Part shown: piece after piece, positions 36,955-47,900 of the stretch | Layout of the letters: each line of letters begins with the position of its first letter | How positions within the stretch are numbered: the stretch's first letter is position 1 | Assembly (NCBI GenBank): GCA_001179505.1 | Contig: CDMY01000185.1 | Location: 123,495-176,043 of the forward strand | Reading direction: 5' to 3' | DNA length: 52,549 nt | Origin: Vitrella brassicaformis | Lineage: Eukaryota; Sar; Vitrellaceae | Position numbers and translations under genes: made by a program | Notes under the pieces: generated by a model | Databases searched by the model: none | Seen by the model: the letters and a program-made list of their open reading frames with translations, nothing else | What the model was told of the DNA's origin: nothing

Positions 36955-39432
36955 TGCGTGTGTACTTCGTTTCCTCCTTGCGTGGACATAGTCGAGCCCG
37001 ACGCCGTACTTCTCCACCAGCTTCTTCTGGATCTCCTCAGCCTGAGGAGATATGACAACCGGTACCCCTCATGTGCTGCATGTGGCTGCATGTGGCTGTA
37101 TGTCCGTGTGTGTGGACAGTACAGTACTCACGTCAGCGTCGTTTTTCTGTATGAAGTCGTTGATGTACTCGTCGTTGAAACACGACCTGTCCTCCGTCTC
37201 AAAGAAGTTCTGCAGCCGACGGCGCAGCACTGAAGCGGAGAGCATCCAACAGACAGACACACAGACGGACGAGCTGGTGCGGCTGCGCGAGTGAGAGAGT
37301 ATGTTGTGTTGTGCTTGTCTCCCTTGTGTGTGCACTGTAAGTACCGTCGATTTGCTCCTCCCTGAGGTTGGAGAGGCCGACGCCATAGCGACTGACCAGC
37401 TCATCTTCCAGCTCCTGCTCATCGACAGGTGAGCGCAGCGCATTTCTGGCCTATGTGTGTGTGTGTGTGTCAGTTGCTGACCGACCCTTTCTCTGCCAAT
37501 ATACAGATTAGCGATCCTGTCGACTTGGCAAAGCATCACGGGATTGTGCAGCTCGTAGAACTCCTTCAGACGCTTCTGACCCACACAATCCATGTCACAA
37601 TCCACACAATCCACACCTCCACTGCCTGGCGTCGACCGATATGTGTATGTGTCTCGCTTCGCTTCGCTTGCCTGAATGATCTTCATCTGGTCGAGCTGCC
37701 TGCCGAATGCGCACACGCCGATGCTGACTTCGACTCGGCTGGGCAGCCTCACGTTGAGGTCGACGCCCCAGACGAAGGGCCGAGAGCCAAAGTTGATTTC
37801 GAGCTCACCGCTGCCGCACATGCCTATCGTGAAGTACATCGACGGGCCCGTGAAGGACAAGAGCACCTGACACACACACAGGGAGAGAGTGAGGGAGACA
37901 TGATGATTTATCGGCGTGTGTGGTTGTGGTGTGTCAGTTCGACCTCCTGGACGCTGACTTCCTCGACCAGTCTGCCGTTGATGACGAAGCCGACCGACCC
38001 GCCGTGGCGGTTGACGAGCATGCCCAGCACATCGCCCTCGTGCAGCGACACGCCACGCTCGTAGCGCGCGTAGCCGTCGGTATCGTAGTAGAATATGTGC
38101 CCAGACGAAAGATACCTATGGAGAGAAAGAGAGAGACACGAGATGACATACTGACGTGCCTGAGGGTGTGGGTGGCGGGATTGACCCGATGGACGACTTG
38201 AGGAACCCCGGGAAGTTGAAGATGGGGTATGGTTTGGTGGCCATGCCCACACACAGCATCGCCTCAGTCGGCGGGCTCGATATCGCGTCAATCTCAACCT
38301 CACAGTAGCACACAGCCTGCACAACACACAAGCAAGCACAGCACATCCTTTAGCCACCCACCCACCCAATGCTTCCAAGCACTCGCCTCGCCTACCTGTG
38401 GAGGGAGCGGGAGGTTGCTCTGTGCACATCTTGGTCTGGGCGGCCCCATGACACACGGCGGCAGCTGCACCGCACTCCTCTCAGTCGTCCCTGCCGTAGC
38501 TGCCGTCGCGCTTCTCGTTGGTCGGCCGACCGTCGACGTCGTGGCGTACGGCGGATCCAACGGCCGATTCACCAGGTTACTCTTCTTCGGCAGCGGGCTC
38601 GCGGACGAGGGCGTCTTGACCGCAGGCATCTCGTCGACATCCTTCGGCTCATCTCGCTCGTTGGGGGTGCGGATGCTGGCTCTTTCGGAGCGGATTGACG
38701 GCGAGGAGGGGCCGACGGCTCCGCTGATGCTGCTGGTGTCGTTGCGGACGCTTGCTCTCTCTGACCTGACGGACGGGGTGGCGGGGATGAAGGGCCGGTC
38801 GGAAGGAGTGGCCGGGACGGGTGGCTCCTCTGACTTGAGGGAGCGTCTTGACTGCTGTCTGCTGGCGGCGAGCATCTCGACGGCCCACAGGGCCGACTGT
38901 GTGAGGGTAGCCGAGGGCCACGGGTGGATGAAGGTGAGCTCTGTACCCCTTTCCCCGCCGATGATGATCTGGCTGTTGAGCAGGGCGGTCTCCTCGTCTC
39001 CCTCCACATGGATGTGCTCCATGCACCACGCCGCCGGCCCCTGGCTCTGGATGAATGCCCACGTCATGCCTGCACACCGACAAACACACAGACAATTCAA
39101 TGCTGTCCCTCTTCTCCTTCTCTTCTTGTTTGTTTGTGTCGACCAGCGAAGGAGAAGGTCTCCTGTTCGTGCGTCGACAGCCAATCGCGGCCCCGCGCAA
39201 TGAGACTTTTCGACCGGTAGAGGGCAGGGTTCACCTGTGGCTTGCCGCATACCGCAGCCGGGCATAAGCAAGCCTTGAGGTCCTTGAGCAAAGTGCTCTC
39301 CTTGTTTGCCTCGTCGCCATTGGCCTGGTTTCTCTTTTTGACGAAGCCCCGCCGATGGACGGCCTTGCCGGAGGGATCGGCGGCAGGGGCTGGGATGGTC
39401 GCCATCTGAGTCCCATCTGAAGGCTGCCACAT
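35178..39432 (-). CDS. SPRY-domain protein with four tandem YG-ending helical repeats
   Basis: Fourteen exons (39432-39144, 39069-38396, 38316-38186, 38115-37944, 37866-37672, 37575-37486, 37414-37345, 37229-37132, 37041-36966, 36837-36770, 36693-36604, 36527-36449, 36347-35677, 35615-35178) sum to 1046 residues. The N-terminus and the Ser/Pro/Arg-rich exon 2 are disordered. A SPRY domain follows at about residues 320-485 (AVCYCEVEIDAI, IFYYDTDGYARYERG, VGFVINGRLVEEV, ELEINFGSRPFVWG). Then come four degenerate 45-50-residue repeats. Each has an aromatic-rich helix, sometimes a Y.G.(D/E) hinge, and an ending like L..RYGVGL. The best examples are RLKEFYELHNPVMLCQVDRI and KLLKVYKRHAPDKVHEVDKL. 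A disordered Ser/Pro tail ends it. Two introns have GC donors (37671, 36448). SPRY domains bind proteins; the repeats recall flagellar proteins of other protists, so a ciliary scaffold is possible but unproven. Confidence 0.85.
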
Positions 39433-39630
39433 GGTGGATGGATGGTGCGAAAGTGAGATGACTGTCTGGGGGGCGAGGGGAGAGATCGCAACGGCACCAT
39501 CGCCCCCAAGATGGCCCCTAAAGAGAGGCGCTTACAATCGTCCGTTCGTCCGTCCGTCGGGCTACAGATCAGATCTTGCCGACCTGTCGGCTGTCTACAT
39601 CTTTATCTATTATGTCCACATGCAGTGAGG
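39433..39630. promoter_or_regulatory. Upstream region of SPRY gene / 3' end of IFT81
   Basis: These 198 bases separate the stop of IFT81 from the start of the SPRY-repeat gene on the same strand. They must hold the IFT81 3' end and the SPRY gene promoter. No specific element is recognised. Confidence 0.3.
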
Positions 39631-42600
39631 TCACTCGGTGATGATGAGGCGGTTGACGCCCTGCGCCTGGCCAGCCATGTCCATCACGGCACCTCCCCCC
39701 GCACCTGTGGCCATGAAACACAGGATGGTTGTCGGCTGGCGTTCGGCCTCTCTGTGCTGTGTGGGGTCTGTCCCTACGGAATGATTCTCCGGTGGTGCGC
39801 ATACCGCCGGCCTCCTGGCCGGCCGTCTGAGACAGACAAGACAGACAGACAGACAGTGCAGTGAAGTATATGCGTCTCTCTGTGTGTGCGGCCGCACCTT
39901 GAGCTTAACGTCCAGGAGCCGCTGCAGCACACTAAACATCTCCCGCTGCCGCGCATGACAGACAAGAGCACAAACCACACATACAGCGAATGTATGTGAC
40001 ACGGCGGCATTCCGGCCGTCTGTCCGTATGTTGTGTTCCACTCACCTGTTTCATGCGGGGCTCCTGGTTCTCCTTGACCTCCTTCTGCTGCTTCCGGAGG
40101 TCGCGGGAATGCAGATCTAGCTCGTTCAGCTGATTTGATTGATGCACACACAGAGCGGACGATTGATTAACCATTAATCATATGGTTGTGTATGTGTATG
40201 GGTGTGTGTGTATTGTTGATCATCGATGGACTGACTGACCTTGTTGGTGAGCAGAGCTGATAGTGTTGCAAATTCCTTGGAGTACCTGCCCTCGCCCCGC
40301 TGGTACTTGGCCTGTGTGACCACACAACACAGGTCCATCCATCCATCCATATTACCCCGTGGGAGTGGCGTGTGTGCGTGCCTCCTTGTTGGCCCGCTCG
40401 AGCAGCGCCTCTGCCGTCTGGATATCCACGTTGTGCTGGTGGTAGCGGGACTCTGCGTCGTCACACTCAGCCTCACACACACACACACACACGCTGGTCC
40501 CTCTTTCTGTGTGCTGCGTATCGGTGGGGGGAGGGGTGGGAGGGGGATAGATAACAGACCTACCTGCAGTGTTTCGACTTCATGCCTGAGGCGTGAGAGG
40601 TCTGAGTCGACGGCCAGCTGCACCGAGTTGTAGGCGCCCTTCTTCTCGTTGTACTTGGCCTCCAGCTCCTGGAACTGCGCTCGCACCTCACGCAAATTCT
40701 TGATCTGACACGAACGAAGGAGCACAAAATGACAGACATACTGATGCAGGCAGGCCGCGAAGGCGGGCTGCTGACGGGCTGCGACTTACCTGTGGTGCGA
40801 GCTGGTTCTTTTTGTCCTTGAGCTGGTTGGTGATCTCGGTCACGATGCGGCTGAGCTCGTCAAGCTGCACCTCTGCATGCCAGGGGGGGAAGGAAGGAAA
40901 CAGACACAGTATGGATGACGATGACTGCAACTAACTCGCTGGATTCGATTCGCGTCTTGGTGTACCTTTGGATTTGTCGACCTGCGCCTTGTGTGCCGAT
41001 ATCTCCTCCAGGCTCCTCTCGGTTGTCTGCACACACACACACACTCCCATAACCGCAGGCTGTCGTCCTGCGCGTGTGGGATGCGCTGCGCTGCGCTTTA
41101 CTTGGTAGCCCGCCACGCCCCGTTTGGCCTCCAACTCAGCTACAGTTTTCTGCCACACAGACAGACATATCCCATCACCAGCACCAACACCAGAACCACA
41201 CACATCGTTGCCTCTGTGTGTTCGCCAAGCCACTCACCGCCAGTCGCTCATCCCGCTGCTGCAGGATCTGCTCAGTGCGGGTCAACGTCTGAGATCACAC
41301 ACATCCAAACCGCTGTTTCTCTCATGCTCATGGTGTGCTGTGTGTGTATGCAGCTGAGCAGGGCTGACCGCGACTTCCTGTCTGATTTCGTTGAGGTCGG
41401 CCTTCATTTCCTTGTACTTGGCGGTCTTCTCCCGCAGCTCAGCGGCGTACTGCTTGAACTCGTCCTTGCGCAGGAACTTGTGGCCCCGCCGCTCCTCGTA
41501 CTCGCGCTCCCTGTCACTCAGACGCTGAGACAACTCCGACCGCTCGTGCTCCTGGAGCGGAGCAGGCACACACAGGGGATAGTCCAACGGGCTGGGATGA
41601 TTGATGGGAGTGTGGTACCGCGTCTTTGAGTTCTTTAAGTGCGATTTCTTTCTTTTTGCCGACGAGGTTGGCCTGCTGCTTGAAGACGGTGAGCTTGTCG
41701 TCAGTCTGATTGGCGTCCTGCAAGACGGGAAGGGCACACACACATAGACGGACAGAGAGCGAGGGAGAGAGTGGGGTGTATGCAGGCGCTGCTGTCGTGT
41801 GTGTGTGTGCGTGTGTGTTTCAGTGTGTGTGTGACCTCTTCGAGTCTGTCCTCGAGTGTCTGTATCTCGTCGCGCAGTCCAGCCACCTGCGACTCCAAGT
41901 CACGAATCATCACCTGACACACGCACACACACACATACACACACACATACACAACCAACGCTTGAGGCTGCCGGCGGCGGCTGTTTGTCCGCCGCGTTTG
42001 TCTTGGTCATACTTGTGACACGGGCGGCTCCGAAAGGGTGGCCTCCAGCTACATGCATCGCACAGAAAGATAAGACGACAACGAAAGATGGAGATGGCCG
42101 ACCGTGGCCGATAGATAAATCAATCTTCTCCTCTTCTCTCTCTCCCTCCCTGGCACCCACCGTATGAAGCCTGTCTTTCTTCTCGTCCACCTCCCGTCGA
42201 TATCTCTCGAGGTTCTCGCGGTTGCGATTCACCTCGTCACGCAACACCTTCAGCATCGTCTCTGAGACGTAGGCAGGCAGGCATGTGATTCGTGTGTTAC
42301 AAGTCTTTTCTGGGGGCCAAACACCCACCCCACCTGCGCCAGCGTCTGAGTCCTTGATGGACGACTTCAGCTCAGCCAGACGCTGAGTCGACAACATATA
42401 CTGCGGGACCAGCACACACACACACACACACAGACAGGCACAGGCACTCGGGGTCAGCCGTTGAGTAGAGCAGGCCATCGCACCCCACCCCACCTCACTC
42501 ACCTGCTGCTCTGCCTGCTCCAGTTGGACACGCTGCTCACGGATCCTGCCGTTGCAGGGAGGGCAGACACAACACAAGGCGTGGACAAAGAGGACGGCCG

Positions 42601-43270
42601 TGCGAGTAGCATGTCATCTTAATATATTTGTTTCCTCACTTTTCGGCTATTCTGGCCTCCTCCTCCTGTTCCTTCCGGAGGGAGCTCGTGACCTCCAGCA
42701 GCGCATCGAACCCCTCCTGACATACAGCGTGTTAAACACACATTAACGGGTTCCATCCCCCAGCCAATTTGACCGACCTTGTTCTGTGTCTTGCTCTGCA
42801 GGCTTGCGATCTTCTGCTGCAGCTGCTCCTTCTCGGCCTCCAGCTGCTGCAGCTCCTTGCGCAACTCGCTGGGGTTCGTGCTGCCACACATATCGCATGC
42901 GCCATCATGTCACGGGCGGCTGGATGGATGGATGGGCTTAAGGGCTTATGTACCTGGTTTCCTTGGCCTGCTCGAGCGCCTGGTGGTTGCTCTTGAACTG
43001 TGCCTGGAGGCCCTTGTACTGCTGGTACATCTCCATCATCGCTGGATGAACATAACATAGTGTTCGCACACACAAAGAGGGATTTGTGTTGGTCGGTCGG
43101 CTGGCGTGTTGTGTGTTGCCCGACTGACCGACTGACTGACTGACTGACTGACTGACTGAGCTACCTTCGTCCCCGAGGAACTCTGGCGGCACGTCGATCG
43201 GCACCAGGTAATGGGCCAGATACGCCCTGACACGATGGCCACACGCAGAGCCATATCTCTCCACGCCTGC

Positions 43271-43304
<34 letters not shown>

Positions 43305-43863
43305 ACGCCTCTATCTCTCATCGAGACTGACCTCTTTCGCAGCCGCTCCAGGTCGCTGAGCAGCCAGTGGATGATGGGATACAACGTCCGCTTGTCGCCC
43401 GCAACGAAGCTCTTCTGAAACTCCCTGCCAGACAACATAGCTCACACAGACAACAGACAAGAGGCGGCATACATCTTCTCCGCGTGTCCTGCTGACTTCT
43501 CCCTCACTCATCGTAGTTGGCTTTGCATCCGATGACATGCAGGAAGCCGGCCATGCGCACGTACATGTTGTCCTGGTTCTCCTCACGCACATCCACCTCG
43601 TGCTTCTTGCCGTCCAGATGAACCAGGATCGCATTCAGGGTCTCCAGCAGCTCAATGCTGACACACATCAGGCAACCACACCCAGGTAGTCAGATCCGTG
43701 TCATCGTTGCCATGATTGAGGCATGGGATCTATGGATCTGTGTGTGTCTTTGTGTTTGTATGTGTGCTTACGGCTGTTTCTCGTCGAATGTGACGAGGGT
43801 GAGGTTCATGTGGAAGGGCTCGGCGTTGAGATGGTCCACTATCTCCTTGAGCAGCGTCGCCAT
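39631..43863 (-). CDS. IFT81: Intraflagellar transport protein 81
   Basis: Twenty-four exons from 43863 to 39631 sum to 669 residues; human IFT81 has 676. The N-terminal calponin-homology-like domain is clear: IVDHLNAEPFHMNLTLVTFD, then VDVREENQDNMYVRMAGFL, then YPIIHWLLSDLERLRKRAYL and PIDVPPEFLGDE. The rest is a long coiled coil with family landmarks, such as KLTVFKQQANLVGKKKEIA, FLRKDEFKQYAAELREKTAK, KRGVAGY and AESRYHHQH. IFT81 pairs with IFT74 in the IFT-B complex and carries tubulin into cilia; the basic N-terminal domain binds tubulin. The ATG at 43863 gives a family-typical start. Exon 23 (39826-39805) is a 22-base microexon. The intron 40381-40312 has a GC donor, and exon 19 begins after an unusual GAG acceptor. 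Confidence 0.97.
43123..43160. repeat. (GACT)n microsatellite
   Basis: About nine GACT units with one interruption, in the IFT81 intron between exons 4 and 5. Confidence 0.9.
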
Positions 43864-44312
43864 GAGGGAGAGGGGGTGATGGGTCACGGGCGGCCAATAT
43901 AAGAATCAAGATGAATCAATCTTGCTCACAGAGATGCGAAGCACGGCCGCAGCTTAGATGAATAGTAGATGCAGCCGCAGCAGCGGTCGCACTTTCGTAG
44001 GGTTGCAGGGTATGAAACCCTGATGGCTGTGAAATTTGGTGGCGCCAAGACGGCTGGCGCAGCCCAGACAAGCAACGCGCTACCACCTGACGTTTCGACC
44101 GCGTCGTGACGATTTCTCAGCCTTTCGCCGCTTCATCCTGCTCTTCCATGGCTGCTCTTTTTGGTCACAACTTGGTCATCACGAGAACACAAAACAGCAT
44201 ACATCAGATTCTCCTCTTGCCATCAGCGATGGAGCAGGCCAATTGATTGATCAGCCCGGCGCTGCATGCTCGACGCCCTGACGTGGTATTAGCTAACTGT
44301 GGAGCGTCAGCC
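43864..44312. promoter_or_regulatory. 449-bp divergent intergenic region
   Basis: This separates the ATG of IFT81 (-) from the ATG of the chromodomain gene (+). No gene is seen. It is the widest divergent promoter region in the window, and no motif was recognised. Confidence 0.4.
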
Positions 44313-44520
44313 ATGCAGGACAGCGGCCCTGTCGATGCGTCAGGCCATGACGCACACGTGAAACAGCGTGATGAAGCAGCGGACGTACCCAATGCGCAGG
44401 CGGCAGCGGCTGAGGCCAGTCCGAGCAGCAACAGGTCCCCACCTTTGGGGCTGTCACCCACGCTCGCCGCAGCCCCAGCCCCGACTCCCACACAACCTGG
44501 AGCAGCACATGCAGCGCCAC

Positions 44521-44552
<32 letters not shown>

Positions 44553-44959
44553 CAACCACCATGTCTGGCTTGGTACAATCGGCCGGAGCGACTGCAGCCG
44601 AAGAGGAAAAGGAAGAGCCAGAAAGATGACGAGCCTATCAAAGAGAAGGAGAGAGAGGACGTGCCACCGTCCAAGCGTCCGCGGCCGCCTCCTGCTGCTT
44701 CTTCTTCTGATGAGGCTGCTTCTGCCGCGGCCATCGATGTGAGCCATACCGATGCTGCTATGTCAGCTGCAGCTGCCGAGCAGATCTCACTCGATGCTGC
44801 AGCTGAGAAACCGGCACAAGAGGCGGAGCAGCTGGTGGGTGATGTGACGATGGAGCAGGCAGGTCAGGCGGATCTGCTGAAGATGCCAACCCCGCGGCTC
44901 ACCCCCCCCCCCCGTGACGCCATCGCCCGAGGCTGTTGATGACGCAGCCAAAGCCATAG

Positions 44960-44990
<31 letters not shown>

Positions 44991-47900
44991 AGGTCAGGGA
45001 GCTGCAGCGGCAGCTGCCGGACCATTGCCACCATCGGCAGCAGCAGCAGCAGCAGCAGGTGCAGGAGCGTCCCCGTCACCCTCTCGTCAGGCGAGGGCGC
45101 CGACGTCGCTTCGCATGAGAGGCATTGCATCGCAGCAGCTACAGGGAGGTACGCACCCACCCAGGGAAACTCAGTGCATGTGCTGCCTCATGCATCTGCA
45201 TATGTGTGTGTGTGTGTGTGTCTGTAGTGTCTGCAGGTCAGGATGAGAGCGCTGGCCCTGAGCTCGACGAGAGCGCGGCACTTCTTGAGGGGTTTCGGCA
45301 GCTGCAGCAGCGAGGCGCGCGCTCTCGCATGATAGGGTGGAACGTCGAGGATGGCTTCTCTGTCCACTTCTCGTCCCCTCCCGGTGCCGCACAGCGCTTC
45401 TCGCGGCGGCTGGTCATCCGCTGTCGCGATAGGCGACCGGAGTCAATCTCGCTGGCTCTCGACAGGGCCATCTTGTGTCGGACTACCATCGAGGGGTGTG
45501 CGAGGGCACTTGGGGGCGGGCCTGAGGACGGCGCTGCGGTGGACATGGGGGTGCGTCTTTGGGAGGCGAATCTGCGCGTGTCGGACGCCGAGAGCTACGC
45601 GGCAGGTGAGGATGGATGGATGGATGGACAGACGCATGCAAGCTTGGTGGGGTGGGTCCTTTCACTCATTTCTCGATGTCTGTGATGCGTGCGTCTTGTG
45701 TGTCGTATCAGTGCTCAACAGGGAGCCCTCTGCCCCTTTGACCCCCGAGGAGGCCGTCGCTTACGTCCGCTGCAAGGTCGCCCTCCAAAAAGACCCGCCC
45801 GTCACCCACATCGCCGCATCCCCAGACGCGCAAGGCTTCACCGTGTGCTTCCACCCGCCCCCCCACATCCCCCTCCCCGTTGAGCCAAACCTCCGGCGAG
45901 ATGTCCTATTCGGCCGGCTCTTTCGCATTGTCAAGCGCACCCGCAGCGACATCGATGACCAAATGGAGATGGCCGTCGACTTCCGCAACAGAGCGGGCGC
46001 CAAGCACAGCGAGCTGCTGGGCGGGTACGCCGAAGGGCAGATGACCAGCCAGCAGTGGATGACCGTCAAGGAGCAGCTGGAGCAGGCCTTCCAGCTACAG
46101 AGGCAGCCCCAGCCGAAGGAGAAGGCACGGGCCAAGAGGGGAGGCAGGGGAAGAGGCAACGGTGACCGTGGTGGGCGTGTAGCGGGGGCCAATGGGGCGG
46201 GCAGAGGCAGGGGCCGCCGTGCTGGACCAGGCCCGGCGCAGCAAGCAACGGAGATGATGGGACACATGGATGAGGGCGGCCCCCCCACACCAGCACCCCC
46301 ACACCCACCTCCCATGACAGTCGACCCACAGCCGCCAGCCACAGACACGCAGGACATCGCCATGGCGGCCGGGCAGAACGCTGCGGCCGAACAACAGAGT
46401 AGCGGCGAGATGGATCCCATCCATCCGGAGTCGGCTCCAGCGGCCGCTGCTGGTGCTGGTGCTGGTGCTAGTGGTGGTGGTGGTGGTGATGGTGGCTGTG
46501 AGAGGGAGGGAGAAGGGCAGGCCAAGAAGGCCAAGCTGCCAAATGCGAGGAGCGGGGCTGCGGCAGACGAGCCAGAGGTGCGCAGTCTCCTTCCCCCACT
46601 CTCCTTCCCTCTCGCCGCCCCTCCATCTCCAGACGATCCGTCTCGTGGGCTGGGCATCCGAAGGCTGCGGCCCCCCAACTCTGCCCGAGTGGATCTGGGA
46701 CTCGGACGCCTAGAGTCGTCTGGGGGACAGCTGAAGCGTCAATCGACAAGAAAGAGCGACCAGCGGACAGCAAGGAGGCCATCGTCTCGCACACCCGATG
46801 CTGATGTCAAGGAGAAGACGAGCGGACACACAGAGAAGGGGAAGGGAGCAGCTGCTGCAGCGGCCAAGCCGGCCTCCCAGCCACCAGCACGAGCTGCGGG
46901 CCCTTCTATCCGTGAGCCTCAGGGGCGTCCATCTGGAGCCTTGTCTGTGGCCGATGGTGACCGTGCCCAGCACCACGGTGAGACAGGGAAGGGGGGCGGA
47001 GGCGGGAAGGAAGACGATGGGGCAAGCAAGACCAGCAAGCTGGTCTCTCGCGGTGGTGGTGGTGGTGCTCAGGCGGCTTCTTCGGTGCCGCCCGACGGTA
47101 AGTCCGTGAGGAGCAATGAGAGCAAGCGCCACGACATCCCCATCTTTCGGGCTGGGCTGGGTGGTGGGTTGGGTGGTGCGCGGCCGTCACGGTCACCCCG
47201 TCTTTCGCGGCGCGATGGCACCATCAAGGGGGAGCCACCACTGTCGCCCCGCAAAGGCCGTCCCCGCTCTGTCCGCTCTGTCTCGCCTTCATCAGCGTCC
47301 TTTTCGCCCGATGCATCAAGTACGAGCAGCCTGGGCCAGGGCAACAAGAGGAAGAGGGAGCGACCCAGGGCCACGCTGAGTGACGAGCAGCTGGCCGAGC
47401 TGACGATGGAGGTCGACGAAACTTTTCCGGAGGAGTACGAGAGGGAGGTGCGGGAGGAGGCCCCAGAAGGCATGTGCAACGTTGAGAGGCTTATTGGCGT
47501 CAGACCCTTCACACACAAGTCGGCAGGGGCGTCTTCAGGCCATCGATTCGACCCATCAGGTATGTAAGGAACGAACCCATCCGTGAGGTGTGTGTGTGTT
47601 TCCGTGTGTGTGTGTGTGTGTGCTCTGATGTTAACGAGGAGGGGCTGCCGAGGCGCTTCCGCTTCCACATCAAGTGGGAGGGGTTCGACAACGATGCCAA
47701 GAACAACAGATGGGGTAAGTGGACAAGGCAGGCTCCCTGGCCAACAGACAGACAGACAGACAGATGGCAGGCTGACTGATGTGTGTGTGTGGGGATGTGT
47801 GTGTGGGGGGATGTGTGTGTGTGTCGTGCAGAGCCCATCTCAAGCTTCAACCGTAGCAAAGGCTGGACAAAAGTAGCCGAGCAACTCAAGGTGAGTGCCG

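Noticed and set aside
43123-43160. Regular GACT repeat as a possible protein-binding array
   Set aside because: It is a plain intronic microsatellite like many others in the window.
45761-46678. Long 305-codon minus-strand frame inside the chromodomain gene
   Set aside because: It is antisense to a GC-rich, repetitive coding exon that fits its neighbours' phase. The antisense protein is Ser/Pro/Leu/Ala low complexity.
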